From the NCBI RefSeq assembly GCF_024347395.1, contig NZ_AP025472.1, positions 434,001 to 498,000 on the forward strand: DNA of 64,000 bases, written 5' to 3'. Of the stretch, positions 32,349 through 43,182 are shown one piece after another. The notes beneath the pieces were generated by a model that was not told the DNA's origin, did no database searches, and worked only from the letters and a program-made list of their open reading frames with translations. The stretch is from Vibrio cortegadensis (GTDB taxonomy: Bacteria > Pseudomonadota > Gammaproteobacteria > Enterobacterales > Vibrionaceae). A program made the position numbers and the translations under genes. The first letter of the stretch is position 1. Each line of letters opens with the position of its first letter.

Positions 32349-35129
32349 TTACGTCTCTGTGATGTAAAGGTTCGCGGTGGCTTTGACTTTATCCATCTCA
32401 TCTTGTAATTCAAATAACTCAGGCTCTATATCCTCAACGCTAGAGCCTGAACGTAGGGCTTTCTCAATCGTGGCACAAATACTCTTTAACCGTGGAACGC
32501 CACTGTAAGAGCAGCTACCATGCAGCTTATGAACCACATGAATTAGTTCATCCATATCATATTTTTCTTCTTCAATGGCTTGCTCAACAACCACGTAAAC
32601 CTCGGGAATGAAATCGACCAGCATCTTAAGCATATCTTTGGCAAGATCAGGCTTATTCGCCGCTTGTTTGAGTGCGATTTGCCAGTCAATGATCATGTCT
32701 TTATGCTCAGGCTTGGTATCCGAGTGTAGGCTAGGCTCCGATTGAGGTAAGGAAAGCTTGTCTACTTCGGTGTGCTGAGTCAGTGGGCTCCAATGCACAA
32801 GAACTTGCTGTAATACATGCTCTTCAATTGGTTTGGTGAGGTAATCATCCATTCCTGCCTCAAGGAGTCTATCTCTCTCCCCACTCATCGCGTGCGCGGT
32901 GACTGCGATCACTGGGGTGTTGGCATTTAAAGCGGTTTTCTTTATTTGGGAGCATGCGGTAACACCATCCATCTGTGGCATTTGAATGTCCATTAAGATG
33001 ATATCAAACTTCTGACGCTCTGCTTCTTTAACCGCCTTTAGGCCATTCGAACATGAGATGACGCTATCTACTCGCTCTTCTAATAGTGCGGTAATCAGCT
33101 TTAAGTTTGCGGGATTATCATCAACCGCCATCACTTTGAGTGGTACTTTCTCTTCGTATTGCGTCTCTACTGGAGCAGCAATAAGCGTCGGTGATTGGTG
33201 AGTAATTAAGGTCTGTAGCAACTTCTTACGAGATATCGGTTTAGTAATACAGTGAATGTCGTAGGTTTTCATTAGCTGCTCAGCCAGCGCCAATTCTGTA
33301 CTTGGTGTCCCCACAATGACATTCGGAGACATAGCAAATGCTCGACGGATCCACGAATCAAGTAGCTCTTTTTCATGAGTTTGGTTTGGAGACAGATTCA
33401 ACAATACATAATCATACGGTTCTGAGTTATCAGGCATCACCGAGCGGTAAGTAATGATCAAGCCTTCTTGTGTCAATGATTGCTGAGTAATGGACGCCGC
33501 TTGCATGTTAGGTTCGATAAGCAATAAACGTTTTTGGGCAAGACAATCGGTATCCAGCAAGTCCGTCATTGGCATATCGGTAATATTCAAACGGAGCGTG
33601 AACCAGAAAGTTGAGCCTTGATGCAATCTACTGGTTAGACTGATCTCACCGCCCATTTGCCCCACTAATTTTTGAGTGATAACCAGACCAAGACCAGTAC
33701 CACCATATCGACGTGAAATGCTGGCATCTGCCTGACTGAATGCTTGGAAAAGTTGCGCTTGTTGTCTTTCTGAAATGCCAATACCGGTATCTCTGACCGT
33801 AAATTGAAGCTCTACCGCATCTTCATTCTGAGAACGAAGTTCAACGCCAATATCGATGTTGCCACGCTCAGTGAATTTAATCGAGTTACCGACGAGGTTG
33901 GTCAAGATCTGTTGAATTCGAAGTGGATCGCCAATGACGCCTGCTGGGATTTTAGGATCAACTTTGAGAGTGAGCTCTAAGCCTTTTTCATGTGCGCTGG
34001 TGGCTTGAAGGTTCACCACCTGCTCCAAACTCTCTTGGAACTCAAATGGGATGTTTTCTAATGCTAGTTTGCCCGCTTCAAGTTTCGAGAAATCCAAAAT
34101 ATCATTAATAATATTCAGTAGATTATTCGCTGAACGTTCAATGGTTTGAAGATAATCGATCTGCCCATTAGAGAGTTGCGTCTTGAGCATTTGGCGAGTA
34201 AATCCAATCACACCATTGAGTGGCGTTCTTAGCTCATGCGACATATTCGCAAGGAACTCAGATTTTACACGAGCCGCTTCTTGAGCGCGTTTCTTCGCAA
34301 TATCCAACTCCACGTTTTGAATCTCTAACTGCTCCAATGTTTCACGTAAATCTGAGGTCGCTTGATCGATACTGTGCTGCATCTCGACATGATATTCAGA
34401 TAGTGAAACCGCCATGGCGTTGATACCATTTTTGAGCGAGTCCAGTTCGCCATGCATTTTCCCTTCAATCCTGACATCAAGATGACCACGACGAATGCGG
34501 TCTACCATATTCTTCATGTAAGTTATGGGGCGAGTGACATCGTGCATCAAACGAAAAGCGAAAAAACCAGAAAGCCCTAAGCCCATAATGAGCACAAGAC
34601 CCGCTGAAAATATCTCTTGATACTGTTGTAAGCGAAGTGAAGATAGGTCGAGCTCTATAGCAATATAACCCAAAGCTTGATCCGTATTTGGTTGCCCATG
34701 ATTGATCAGTTGAGTTTCAGAGATGATCGGAGTGCGTAAGATTAGGGTATTATCAAACAGTTCAGAAGAGCCTAACGCAGGAATGGGTTCATCTTTCGAG
34801 AACATCAAACTTTCAAAGCTGGGGTGGAAGTTAGAGGTCACGAAGAGTTCGTGTTGGTCATCAAAAACGGCAATACTACGGACGATTTCAGAGTTTTTTC
34901 GGTGCGCATAACTGATGAGTCGCCTTACCGATTCGCGATTTTGTTCCGCCATCCCCTGCTCACTTGCAATGGCGAGTGGCTCAATGATACTCGTGCCTGT
35001 GGTGATCACTTGAGTTTCAAGGTCGTGATAGCGGTTAAATGAGAAGAAAGCACTTAAAAGCAGACCAATAATTAAGGTCGGAGCGAGAGTTAGTGTAATA
35101 ACGCGGGCACGTAAGCCGTATCTAGTCAT
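32349..35129 (-). CDS. barA: Hybrid sensor histidine kinase BarA (VarS)
   Basis: Tripartite membrane sensor kinase. In Vibrio the VarS/VarA pair (BarA/UvrY) turns on CsrB-type RNAs that titrate CsrA, whose gene is also in this window. The 926-residue protein has a membrane helix at 10-30, a periplasmic part, a second helix near 173-193, HAMP, the kinase with H298 in ANMSHELRTPLNG, an ATPase with GGTGLGL near 476-482, a degenerate receiver-like stretch, a receiver with D714 in ILMDIQMPQMDG, and a C-terminal Hpt with H867 in HKLHGS. It is divergent from rlmD. All phosphorelay residues are intact. Confidence 0.95.
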   Translation of the reverse strand: MTRYGLRARVITLTLAPTLIIGLLLSAFFSFNRYHDLETQVITTGTSIIEPLAIASEQGMAEQNRESVRRLISYAHRKNSEIVRSIAVFDDQHELFVTSNFHPSFESLMFSKDEPIPALGSSELFDNTLILRTPIISETQLINHGQPNTDQALGYIAIELDLSSLRLQQYQEIFSAGLVLIMGLGLSGFFAFRLMHDVTRPITYMKNMVDRIRRGHLDVRIEGKMHGELDSLKNGINAMAVSLSEYHVEMQHSIDQATSDLRETLEQLEIQNVELDIAKKRAQEAARVKSEFLANMSHELRTPLNGVIGFTRQMLKTQLSNGQIDYLQTIERSANNLLNIINDILDFSKLEAGKLALENIPFEFQESLEQVVNLQATSAHEKGLELTLKVDPKIPAGVIGDPLRIQQILTNLVGNSIKFTERGNIDIGVELRSQNEDAVELQFTVRDTGIGISERQQAQLFQAFSQADASISRRYGGTGLGLVITQKLVGQMGGEISLTSRLHQGSTFWFTLRLNITDMPMTDLLDTDCLAQKRLLLIEPNMQAASITQQSLTQEGLIITYRSVMPDNSEPYDYVLLNLSPNQTHEKELLDSWIRRAFAMSPNVIVGTPSTELALAEQLMKTYDIHCITKPISRKKLLQTLITHQSPTLIAAPVETQYEEKVPLKVMAVDDNPANLKLITALLEERVDSVISCSNGLKAVKEAERQKFDIILMDIQMPQMDGVTACSQIKKTALNANTPVIAVTAHAMSGERDRLLEAGMDDYLTKPIEEHVLQQVLVHWSPLTQHTEVDKLSLPQSEPSLHSDTKPEHKDMIIDWQIALKQAANKPDLAKDMLKMLVDFIPEVYVVVEQAIEEEKYDMDELIHVVHKLHGSCSYSGVPRLKSICATIEKALRSGSSVEDIEPELFELQDEMDKVKATANLYITET

Positions 35130-35302
35130 GTTCTCTGATTACATTACTGTCTGGATATGGGAAAATGAACCCTTCAAGAATAGTGGGCTCATCGAATTAT
35201 CGATTAGCTTAATCAAGTCGGCCCAGTTCGACAATCATTCCAGAGTAGAATAGTGACTCTGAGTTAAAATAATTTACTTAATAAATATTGCAGGCATAGA
35301 GC

Positions 35303-36628
35303 ATGGCGCGTTTTTTTCAACCAAAAAAGAAAACTCAATTAGAGACCAAACATCAGTCAATTTTGGTGGAACGAATGGATCACCAAGGTGCGGGAATCGC
35401 GTTCCAAAAAAATAAGCCACTGTTTATTGATGGTGCACTGCCTGGTGAAGAAGTCTTAGTGCAGTTAACTGAAAGTAAAAGTAAGTACTCACGTGCCAAG
35501 TTGATTAAAGTGTTAACGCCAAGCGAACAGCGCATGAAACCTTTTTGTCCGCATTTTAATGAGTGTGGAGGCTGTAACTTCCAGCATCTAGATTATGTTG
35601 CTCAAAGCGAGCATAAAAGCCAATCGCTTCATCAGTTAATGAACAAGTTTGTCGATCAAAATACGGACTTAGCACCTGCGATCATAGGAGAAGCGCGAGG
35701 GTATCGCCGCCGCGCTCGTATGAGTTTATTTGTTGATAAGAAAACTCGCCAGCTACAGTTTGGGTTCCGTAAAAAACAGAGCAAGCTTATCGTCAATGTG
35801 ACCGATTGTGCGGTGTTAGAACCAAGCTTGAATCAGTTGCTGCCAAAAATTAAGCATATACTGTCAGGTTTTTCATCACCCGCCACCCTGGGGCATGTTG
35901 AATTGGTTTTAAGTGATAAAGGCCCTGTTATTGTATTGCGCCACCTTAAGCCTCTCTCTGAGCAAGAGAATAGCCAATTGCTTGAGTTTGCCAAACAGAA
36001 TTCGGCAACGCTTTACTTGATGCCAGAAACAGACCAGTTACATCTGGTTTATGGTGAAGAGCCGTCTTACAGCGAAACAGGCGTTAAGGTGCCTTTCTCG
36101 CCGAATGACTTTATTCAGGTGAATAAAAACGTAAACCAGAAAATGGTTGAGCAAGCACTTGAATGGCTAGATCCGCAAAGCGATGAGCGTATTCTTGATC
36201 TTTTCTGTGGAGTAGGGAACTTTAGCTTACCTATCGCCAAGCGAGCTCAATTTGTTGTTGGGGTGGAAGGGGTTGAAGAGATGGTGCAGCGAGCGGCAAG
36301 CAATGCGGTTGTTAACCAGATAACCAATACCGCTTTTTACCAAGCAAACTTAGAAGATGATCTTAGCCATCAAGGTTGGGCGAGTGAGAAATTTGATAAA
36401 GTATTGCTTGATCCTGCACGCGCTGGAGCGAGTGGGATCGTGGATCAACTTTCGAAGCTTGGAGCGAAGAGTATTGTGTACGTATCTTGTAATCCTGCTA
36501 CCCTTGCAAGAGATAGCAAAAGCCTGTTAGAACAGGGTTATCAATTACAAAAATTAGGTATGCTGGACATGTTTCCGCATACGATCCATTTAGAATCTAT
36601 GGCATTATTTACAAAGAATAAGAAATAA
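35303..36628 (+). CDS. rlmD: 23S rRNA (uracil-1939-C5)-methyltransferase RlmD
   Basis: SAM-dependent methyltransferase with a 4Fe-4S cluster that modifies U1939 of 23S rRNA. The 441-residue protein has an N-terminal TRAM domain and cluster cysteines C82, C88 and C91 in CPHFNECGGCNFQ, with a fourth in DCAVLEP near 170. The SAM motif is DLFCGVGNFSLP near 300-311, and the catalytic cysteine lies in YVSCNPATLARD near 394-405. It sits between barA and relA, as in E. coli. Confidence 0.95.
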   Translation: MARFFQPKKKTQLETKHQSILVERMDHQGAGIAFQKNKPLFIDGALPGEEVLVQLTESKSKYSRAKLIKVLTPSEQRMKPFCPHFNECGGCNFQHLDYVAQSEHKSQSLHQLMNKFVDQNTDLAPAIIGEARGYRRRARMSLFVDKKTRQLQFGFRKKQSKLIVNVTDCAVLEPSLNQLLPKIKHILSGFSSPATLGHVELVLSDKGPVIVLRHLKPLSEQENSQLLEFAKQNSATLYLMPETDQLHLVYGEEPSYSETGVKVPFSPNDFIQVNKNVNQKMVEQALEWLDPQSDERILDLFCGVGNFSLPIAKRAQFVVGVEGVEEMVQRAASNAVVNQITNTAFYQANLEDDLSHQGWASEKFDKVLLDPARAGASGIVDQLSKLGAKSIVYVSCNPATLARDSKSLLEQGYQLQKLGMLDMFPHTIHLESMALFTKNKK

Positions 36629-36713
36629 ACAGTCAGTTGAGTAGCCAGAACTAATTGAGGAACAATTAGTCTGATATTTAGATATATAAGAACCAAATAC
36701 TAGGAATAAATAG

Positions 36714-38936
36714 ATGGTTGCCGTACGAAGCGCGCATTTAAAGCCGAGTGAAAAGTTTGAGTTAGACAATTGGATTTCTAGCCTTGAGCAAGATAGCAAA
36801 ACATCAAAAAAATTAACCGATGTGTATAAGCAGTGTGAAAGCCTGCTTGGTGATGTCGAAAACGGAAGTTTGTTGCTGTGGCGTGGGCGAGAGATGATCG
36901 AAATATTGATCACCTTGTCGATGGATAAGCCAACGTTAGTGGCTGCGCAGTTATTTCCGATTGTCTCTAGTGGGTTATTTGAAAGGCAACAGCTTGAAGA
37001 AGCGTACGGTAAGGAAATCGTAAAGCTGATTGATGGCGTTGATGAAATGGCAGCCATCGGTCAATTAAATGTGACGTATGAAAATGCGGAAGGGTCTGGT
37101 CAAGTCGATAACGTTCGTCGAATGTTACTGGCGATGGTGGATGATTTCCGTTGCGTGATCATTAAGCTAGCAGAGCGTATCTGTAATCTTCGAGAAGTAA
37201 AAGACGAGCCTGATGCGGTGCGTCGCGCGGCAGCAAAAGAGTGTGCCAATATTTATGCGCCTCTCGCGAATCGTCTGGGTATTGGTCAGCTTAAGTGGGA
37301 AATTGAAGATTACGCTTTCCGCTACCAACAGCCTGAAACCTATAAGCAAATCGCTAAACAATTATCTGAGCGTCGCATCGTCCGCGAGCAGTATATTGAA
37401 GACTTCGTGACGGATCTTTCTTCTGAGATGAAAGGTTATCAAATTAATGCTGAAGTGAGCGGTCGACCAAAACACATCTACAGTATTTGGCGCAAGATGC
37501 AGAAGAAAAGCTTAGCTTTTGATGAGCTTTTCGATGTTCGAGCAGTGCGTATCATCGCGGATAAACTGCAAGATTGTTATGCGGCACTTGGTGTGGTTCA
37601 TACTAAATATAAGCACCTACCAAGCGAATTTGATGATTACGTCGCGAACCCTAAACCAAATGGTTACCAATCGATTCATACCGTGGTGCTTGGCCCGGAA
37701 GGGAAAACCATCGAGATCCAGATCCGTACTACGCAAATGCATGACGATTCTGAACTCGGGGTGGCGGCGCACTGGAAATACAAAGAAGGCGCATCGGCAG
37801 GTCGTAGCGGCTATGATGAAAAAATCACATGGCTTCGTAAGCTAATTGACTGGCAAGAAGAGATGTCAGATTCTGGCGAAATGCTTGATGAATTGCGCAG
37901 CCAAGTGTTTGATGATCGTGTTTATGCCTTTACTCCGCGTGGTGATGTCGTCGACTTACCTATGGGAGCAACCCCTCTCGATTTTGCATACCACATTCAC
38001 TCTGAAGTGGGACACCGTTGCATCGGTACCAAAGTCGCAGGACGAATTGTTCCGTTTACTCATAAGTTGAGTATGGGCGATCAAGTTGAAATCGTAACTC
38101 AAAAAGAGCCGAACCCATCACGAGACTGGTTGAATCCGTCTTTAGGTTTTGTTCATTCAGGTCGAGCAAGAGCGAAGATCAATGCTTGGTTCCGTAAGCA
38201 AGGTCGAGAGAAGAATCTTGAGGCCGGACGTGAGATCCTTGAAGTTGAACTTGCGAAAGTAGGGGCAACTCTTAAAGATGCCCAACGTTATGCACTGAAG
38301 CGATTTAACGTCAATACTAACGATGAACTGTATGCGGGTATTGGCAGCGGTGATCTACGCATTAATCAGGTTATTAACCATATTAATGCGTTAGTAAATA
38401 AGCCTACGGCTGAAGAAGAAGATCAAAAAGCGTTAGAAAAACTGCAAGAGTCAGAAAACAAACCCGCTCAACAGAGTCGACCGAAAAAAGATGCGGTTGT
38501 CGTTGAAGGGGTTGATAACCTAATGACTCACTTAGCGCGCTGTTGTCAGCCAATTCCTGGTGATGTCATTAAAGGTTATATCACCCAAGGGCGCGGTATC
38601 TCAGTGCATCGAGCAGACTGTGAGCAACTTGGAGAGCTGAGTTTACATGCGCCTGAACGGATCATCGATACCGTTTGGGGAAGTGGGTTCGTTGGCTCTT
38701 ACATTCTGACGTTAAGAGTGGAGGCGCTTGAGCGTAGTGGTTTACTGAAAGACATTACCTCGCTGTTAGCGAATGAAAAAATAAAAATTACGACAATGAA
38801 AAGCCGCACAGACTACAAACGCCAAATGTCAGTGATGGATTTTGACTTAGAACTCACCAATGTTGATGTTCTAAGCCGAGTCATCGTGCGTTTAGAGCAA
38901 TTGAAAGATGTGATGTCGGTGAAGCGTCTAGGTTAA
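36714..38936 (+). CDS. relA: GTP pyrophosphokinase RelA ((p)ppGpp synthetase)
   Basis: Ribosome-associated synthetase that makes (p)ppGpp when uncharged tRNA enters the A site. The 740-residue protein has a degenerate hydrolase domain (the HD pair is replaced by FP at 81-82, as in RelA rather than SpoT), a synthetase domain with FDELFDVRAVRII near 265-277 and NPKPNGYQSIHT near 310-321, then TGS (near 400-465), helical, zinc-finger-like (CC pair near 609-610) and ACT domains. It is followed by a terminator. In E. coli mazEF lies after relA; here it is absent. Confidence 0.96.
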   Translation: MVAVRSAHLKPSEKFELDNWISSLEQDSKTSKKLTDVYKQCESLLGDVENGSLLLWRGREMIEILITLSMDKPTLVAAQLFPIVSSGLFERQQLEEAYGKEIVKLIDGVDEMAAIGQLNVTYENAEGSGQVDNVRRMLLAMVDDFRCVIIKLAERICNLREVKDEPDAVRRAAAKECANIYAPLANRLGIGQLKWEIEDYAFRYQQPETYKQIAKQLSERRIVREQYIEDFVTDLSSEMKGYQINAEVSGRPKHIYSIWRKMQKKSLAFDELFDVRAVRIIADKLQDCYAALGVVHTKYKHLPSEFDDYVANPKPNGYQSIHTVVLGPEGKTIEIQIRTTQMHDDSELGVAAHWKYKEGASAGRSGYDEKITWLRKLIDWQEEMSDSGEMLDELRSQVFDDRVYAFTPRGDVVDLPMGATPLDFAYHIHSEVGHRCIGTKVAGRIVPFTHKLSMGDQVEIVTQKEPNPSRDWLNPSLGFVHSGRARAKINAWFRKQGREKNLEAGREILEVELAKVGATLKDAQRYALKRFNVNTNDELYAGIGSGDLRINQVINHINALVNKPTAEEEDQKALEKLQESENKPAQQSRPKKDAVVVEGVDNLMTHLARCCQPIPGDVIKGYITQGRGISVHRADCEQLGELSLHAPERIIDTVWGSGFVGSYILTLRVEALERSGLLKDITSLLANEKIKITTMKSRTDYKRQMSVMDFDLELTNVDVLSRVIVRLEQLKDVMSVKRLG

Positions 38937-38972
38937 CGTAACGGCATCATTGAAGGCTTTAAATATAATCAG

Positions 38973-38996
38973 CACCGCCTATATGGCGGTGTTTTT
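38973..38996 (+). terminator. Intrinsic terminator after relA
   Basis: A 7-bp GC-rich stem CACCGCC / GGCGGTG with a 5-base loop and five T residues. Confidence 0.9.
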
Positions 38997-39020
38997 CTAA
39001 CTAAAAACTAAGGTGCTAGC

Positions 39021-39821
39021 ATGGCTCAATCCATTGAACAGTTATTAGAAATAATGTCTCAGTTGCGAGACCCGGAAAGTGGGTGTCCATGGGATCGCAA
39101 ACAAACGTTTGAAACCATTGTGCCGCATACAATTGAAGAAACGTATGAAGTTGTGGATGCGATTAATAATAAAGATTGGTCAAATTTGAAAGAAGAACTG
39201 GGCGATTTATTGTTTCAAGTTATCTTTTATAGTCAGATCGCTAAAGAACAACAACTGTTTGATTTTAATGATGTTGTAGATGGTGTTAATGAGAAACTAA
39301 CTCGTCGTCACCCGCATGTGTTTTCGGATAAAACATTCTCAAGTGATGAAGAACTGAATGCAAATTGGGAAGCTGAAAAAATCAAAGAAAAATCACAATT
39401 AGGCAAAACAGAAAAAAGTATTCTAGACTCAATACCAAAATCGTTACCTGCATTATCACGAGCTAATAAAATTCAAAAAAAATGTGCTCAATATGGGTTC
39501 GATTGGGACACGATTGGCCCTGTCGCTGATAAAGTTCTAGAAGAGGTGGATGAAGTGCTGGAAGAAGCGCTTCAAGTCACCCCAAATGAAGATTTAGTCG
39601 AAGAAGAATTAGGCGATCTGCTATTTGCAACTGTGAACTTGGTCCGCCATTTAGGAAAAAATCCAGAATCGGCGTTAAGCAAAGCAAATTTAAAATTTGA
39701 ACGTCGCTTTCATGGAATTGAAAAAAAAGTACAAAATCAAGGTAAGGAATTAGGCGACTTTTCACTGCCGGAGCTAGACAGGATGTGGGATGAAGTGAAG
39801 ATCGAAGAAAAAACAAAATAG
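39021..39821 (+). CDS. mazG: Nucleoside triphosphate pyrophosphohydrolase MazG
   Basis: Hydrolyses NTPs and dNTPs to monophosphates, and in E. coli lowers ppGpp-linked death. The 266-residue protein has two MazG domains, each with the metal motif: EELGDLLFQV near 53-62 and EELGDLLFAT near 194-203, and CPWDRKQT near 22-29. It stands between relA and pyrG, as in E. coli but without the mazEF toxin pair. Confidence 0.95.
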   Translation: MAQSIEQLLEIMSQLRDPESGCPWDRKQTFETIVPHTIEETYEVVDAINNKDWSNLKEELGDLLFQVIFYSQIAKEQQLFDFNDVVDGVNEKLTRRHPHVFSDKTFSSDEELNANWEAEKIKEKSQLGKTEKSILDSIPKSLPALSRANKIQKKCAQYGFDWDTIGPVADKVLEEVDEVLEEALQVTPNEDLVEEELGDLLFATVNLVRHLGKNPESALSKANLKFERRFHGIEKKVQNQGKELGDFSLPELDRMWDEVKIEEKTK

Positions 39822-39968
39822 AAACTTTCTAACGGAATTGATTTGAAGCAAAAAAATAAAATTTCGACTGTGATAAGTTTCACGTTGTGGCGATAAAGGG
39901 CTTCTGGTATATTTTCATCCCGTCCAGAAGTAGTCCATTTCCCTCATTCAACCAATTTCAGGTTAAAC

Positions 39969-41609
39969 ATGACAACAAATTACATTTTTGTTACTGGCGG
40001 GGTTGTATCCTCTCTAGGTAAAGGTATTGCAGCGGCATCGCTTGCAGCTATTTTAGAAGCTCGTGGTCTTAAAGTGACTATGATGAAGCTTGACCCTTAC
40101 ATCAACGTTGATCCGGGCACAATGAGCCCAACTCAGCATGGTGAAGTGTTTGTCACGGAAGATGGCGCTGAAACTGACCTTGACCTTGGTCACTACGAGC
40201 GTTTCATTCGTACCAAAATGACCAAGCGTAACAACTTCACAGCAGGTCGTGTTTACGCCGACGTTCTACGTAAAGAGCGCCGTGGCGATTACCTTGGTGC
40301 AACGATTCAGGTAATTCCTCACATTACTAACTCGATCAAAGAGCGTGTAATCTCAGGTGCTGAAGGTCATGATATTGCCCTTGTAGAAGTGGGTGGCACT
40401 GTTGGTGATATCGAATCACTACCGTTTATGGAAGCGATTCGTCAACTAGCAGTAGAGCTAGGCCGTGAACGTGCAATGTTCATGCACCTAACGCTTGTAC
40501 CTTACCTAGGCGCTGCGGGCGAGCTTAAAACTAAGCCGACTCAACACTCAGTGAAAGAACTACTGTCTATCGGTATCCAGCCAGATATCCTAGTTTGTCG
40601 TTCAGATCGTGTTATCCCAGCAAACGAACGTAAGAAAATTGCTCTTTTCTGTAATGTACAAGAGAAAGCAGTTATCTCAATGAAAGATGTAGATTCAATC
40701 TACAAGATCCCACAACTTATTAAAGCGCAAGGTACTGATGATCTTGTTTGTAAGCGCTTTGGTATTGATGCTCCAGAAGCTGATCTTTCTGAGTGGGAAC
40801 AAGTAATTTATGAAGAAGCGAACCCTACTGGTGAAGTGACTATCGGTATGGTTGGTAAATACATTGAATTACCAGACGCATACAAGTCAGTAAACGAAGC
40901 ATTAAAACATGCGGGCTTGAAAAATCGCTTAAGCGTCACAATTAAATATGTAGATTCACAAGATGTAGAATCTAAAGGTACAGAAGTACTTGAGGGTCTA
41001 GATGCAATTTTAGTTCCTGGTGGCTTTGGTGATCGTGGTATCGAAGGTAAGATCCTTGCCGCTCAGTACGCACGTGAAAACAAAGTTCCATACTTAGGTA
41101 TTTGTCTAGGTATGCAAGTTGCTCTTATCGAATACGCACGTAACGTAGCGAATATGGAAGGTGCACACTCTTCTGAATTTAGCAAAGAAACTAAATTCCC
41201 TGTTGTTGGTCTGATTACAGAATGGACTGATGGCGAAGGTAAAGTAGAAGAGCGAACTGAAACTTCAGATCTTGGTGGCACGATGCGCCTTGGTTCTCAG
41301 CTATGTCACCTTGCAAAAGGCACAAAAGCTTACGAACTATACGGCAGCGCGACTATCCATGAACGTCACCGTCACCGTTACGAAGTGAACAACAATCTTC
41401 GTCCGCAAATTGAAAAAGCTGGTCTAAAAGTATCTGGCTTATCTGCAGACAAGAAGTTGGTAGAAGTAATTGAGAACCCTAACCACCCATGGTTTGTTGC
41501 AGCTCAATTCCACCCAGAATTCACATCAACACCTCGTGATGGTCACCCATTATTTGCAGGTTTTGTGAAAGCAGCTGGTGAATTCCAGCGTGGTGAGTTA
41601 GAAAAGTAA
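39969..41609 (+). CDS. pyrG: CTP synthase
   Basis: Makes CTP from UTP, ATP and glutamine. The 546-residue protein (E. coli 545) has an N-terminal synthetase domain with GGVVSSLGKG near 10-19, and a C-terminal glutamine amidotransferase domain with the catalytic cysteine in GICLGMQ near 378-384 and the partner His-Glu in FHPEF near 516-520. It is followed by eno after about 80 bp, as in E. coli. No terminator was seen between them. Confidence 0.97.
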   Translation: MTTNYIFVTGGVVSSLGKGIAAASLAAILEARGLKVTMMKLDPYINVDPGTMSPTQHGEVFVTEDGAETDLDLGHYERFIRTKMTKRNNFTAGRVYADVLRKERRGDYLGATIQVIPHITNSIKERVISGAEGHDIALVEVGGTVGDIESLPFMEAIRQLAVELGRERAMFMHLTLVPYLGAAGELKTKPTQHSVKELLSIGIQPDILVCRSDRVIPANERKKIALFCNVQEKAVISMKDVDSIYKIPQLIKAQGTDDLVCKRFGIDAPEADLSEWEQVIYEEANPTGEVTIGMVGKYIELPDAYKSVNEALKHAGLKNRLSVTIKYVDSQDVESKGTEVLEGLDAILVPGGFGDRGIEGKILAAQYARENKVPYLGICLGMQVALIEYARNVANMEGAHSSEFSKETKFPVVGLITEWTDGEGKVEERTETSDLGGTMRLGSQLCHLAKGTKAYELYGSATIHERHRHRYEVNNNLRPQIEKAGLKVSGLSADKKLVEVIENPNHPWFVAAQFHPEFTSTPRDGHPLFAGFVKAAGEFQRGELEK

Positions 41610-41691
41610 GAACAAGAATACAGGTAGTGGCGTAAGTTGTGCGGCTACCTTTTAAATTTGACATTTATATTCAACGAGAAGGAAACATTCA

Positions 41692-42990
41692 ATGTCTAAG
41701 ATCGTTAAAGTTCTAGGTCGTGAAATCATCGATTCACGTGGTAACCCAACAGTAGAAGCTGAAGTTCACCTAGAAGGTGGTTTCGTAGGTATGGCAGCTG
41801 CACCATCAGGCGCATCAACTGGTTCTCGCGAAGCTCTTGAACTACGTGACGGCGACAAATCACGTTTCCTAGGTAAAGGTGTTCTTAAAGCAATTGAAGC
41901 TGTAAACGGCCCAATCGCTGAAGCTCTAATCGGTAAAGACGCGAAAGCTCAAGCTGACGTTGACCAAATCATGCTTGACCTAGACGGTACTGAAAACAAG
42001 TCTAAGTTTGGCGCTAACGCTATCCTAGCTGTTTCTCTAGCGAACGCTAAAGCGGCTGCTGCTGCTAAAGGCATGCCTTTATACGAGCACATCGCTGAAC
42101 TAAACGGTACTGCTGGTCAGTTCTCTATGCCTCTACCAATGATGAACATCATCAACGGTGGTGAGCACGCTGATAACAACGTTGACATCCAAGAGTTCAT
42201 GATCCAACCAGTTGGCGCAAAAACTCTTAAAGAAGCTCTACGTATCGGTGCTGAAGTATTCCACAACCTAGCTAAAGTACTTAAAGCTAAAGGCCTAAGC
42301 ACTGCTGTTGGTGATGAAGGTGGTTTCGCTCCTAACCTTGAGTCTAACGCTGCTGCACTAGCTGCAATCAAAGAAGCTGTAGAAGCTGCTGGTTACGTTC
42401 TAGGTAAAGACGTTACTCTAGCGATGGACTGTGCTGCATCTGAGTTCTTCGACAAAGAAGCTGGCAACTACAACATGAAAGGCGAAGGCAAAATCTTCAC
42501 TTCAGAAGAGTTCAACTTCTACCTACAAGACCTTGCTAACCAATACCCAATCGTATCTATCGAAGACGGTCTTGACGAATCAGATTGGGCTGGCTTCAAG
42601 CACCAAACTGAACTTCTAGGCGACAAACTTCAAATCGTTGGTGACGATCTATTCGTTACAAACACTAAGATTCTTGCTGAAGGTATCGAGAAAGGCGTAG
42701 CTAACTCTATCCTTATCAAGTTCAACCAAATCGGTTCTCTAACAGAGACTCTAGCTGCAATCAAGATGGCTAAAGACGCTGGCTACACTGCAGTAATCTC
42801 TCACCGTTCTGGCGAAACTGAAGATGCAACTATCGCTGATCTAGCGGTAGGTACAGCTGCAGGTCAAATCAAAACTGGTTCTATGAGCCGTTCTGACCGT
42901 GTTGCTAAGTACAACCAACTAATCCGTATCGAAGAAGCTCTAGGTTCTAAAGCACCTTTCAACGGTCTTAAAGAAGTTAAAGGTCAATAA
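41692..42990 (+). CDS. eno: Enolase
   Basis: Glycolytic enzyme converting 2-phosphoglycerate to phosphoenolpyruvate, and a part of the RNA degradosome in enteric bacteria. The 432-residue length is typical. It has GASTGSREALELRDG near 40-54, the metal ligands in SIEDGLDE near 287-294 and DDLFVTN near 317-323, LIKFNQIG near 341-348 with the catalytic lysine, and SHRSGETED near 371-379. Codon bias is extreme, as in pgk and fbaA. A terminator follows. Confidence 0.97.
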   Translation: MSKIVKVLGREIIDSRGNPTVEAEVHLEGGFVGMAAAPSGASTGSREALELRDGDKSRFLGKGVLKAIEAVNGPIAEALIGKDAKAQADVDQIMLDLDGTENKSKFGANAILAVSLANAKAAAAAKGMPLYEHIAELNGTAGQFSMPLPMMNIINGGEHADNNVDIQEFMIQPVGAKTLKEALRIGAEVFHNLAKVLKAKGLSTAVGDEGGFAPNLESNAAALAAIKEAVEAAGYVLGKDVTLAMDCAASEFFDKEAGNYNMKGEGKIFTSEEFNFYLQDLANQYPIVSIEDGLDESDWAGFKHQTELLGDKLQIVGDDLFVTNTKILAEGIEKGVANSILIKFNQIGSLTETLAAIKMAKDAGYTAVISHRSGETEDATIADLAVGTAAGQIKTGSMSRSDRVAKYNQLIRIEEALGSKAPFNGLKEVKGQ

Positions 42991-43030
42991 TATCTAAGTT
43001 TATCTTAGTTAATTATTAACTTAATACTTT

Positions 43031-43062
43031 AAAAACGTCTCCATTCATGGAGGCGTTTTTTT
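43031..43062 (+). terminator. Intrinsic terminator after eno
   Basis: Stem AAAACGTCTCCA / TGGAGGCGTTTT with loop TTCA and one G-U pair, then a T run. Confidence 0.88.
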
Positions 43063-43182
43063 ATATCTGAAACATTCACATATCCCACCTCATCGCTTCA
43101 ATACCTCGCCCATAGACCCCTATTATGGTATATATGTGGATTAGAAATTTATTCCCCCGACTTGATTAATACGATTGGAACT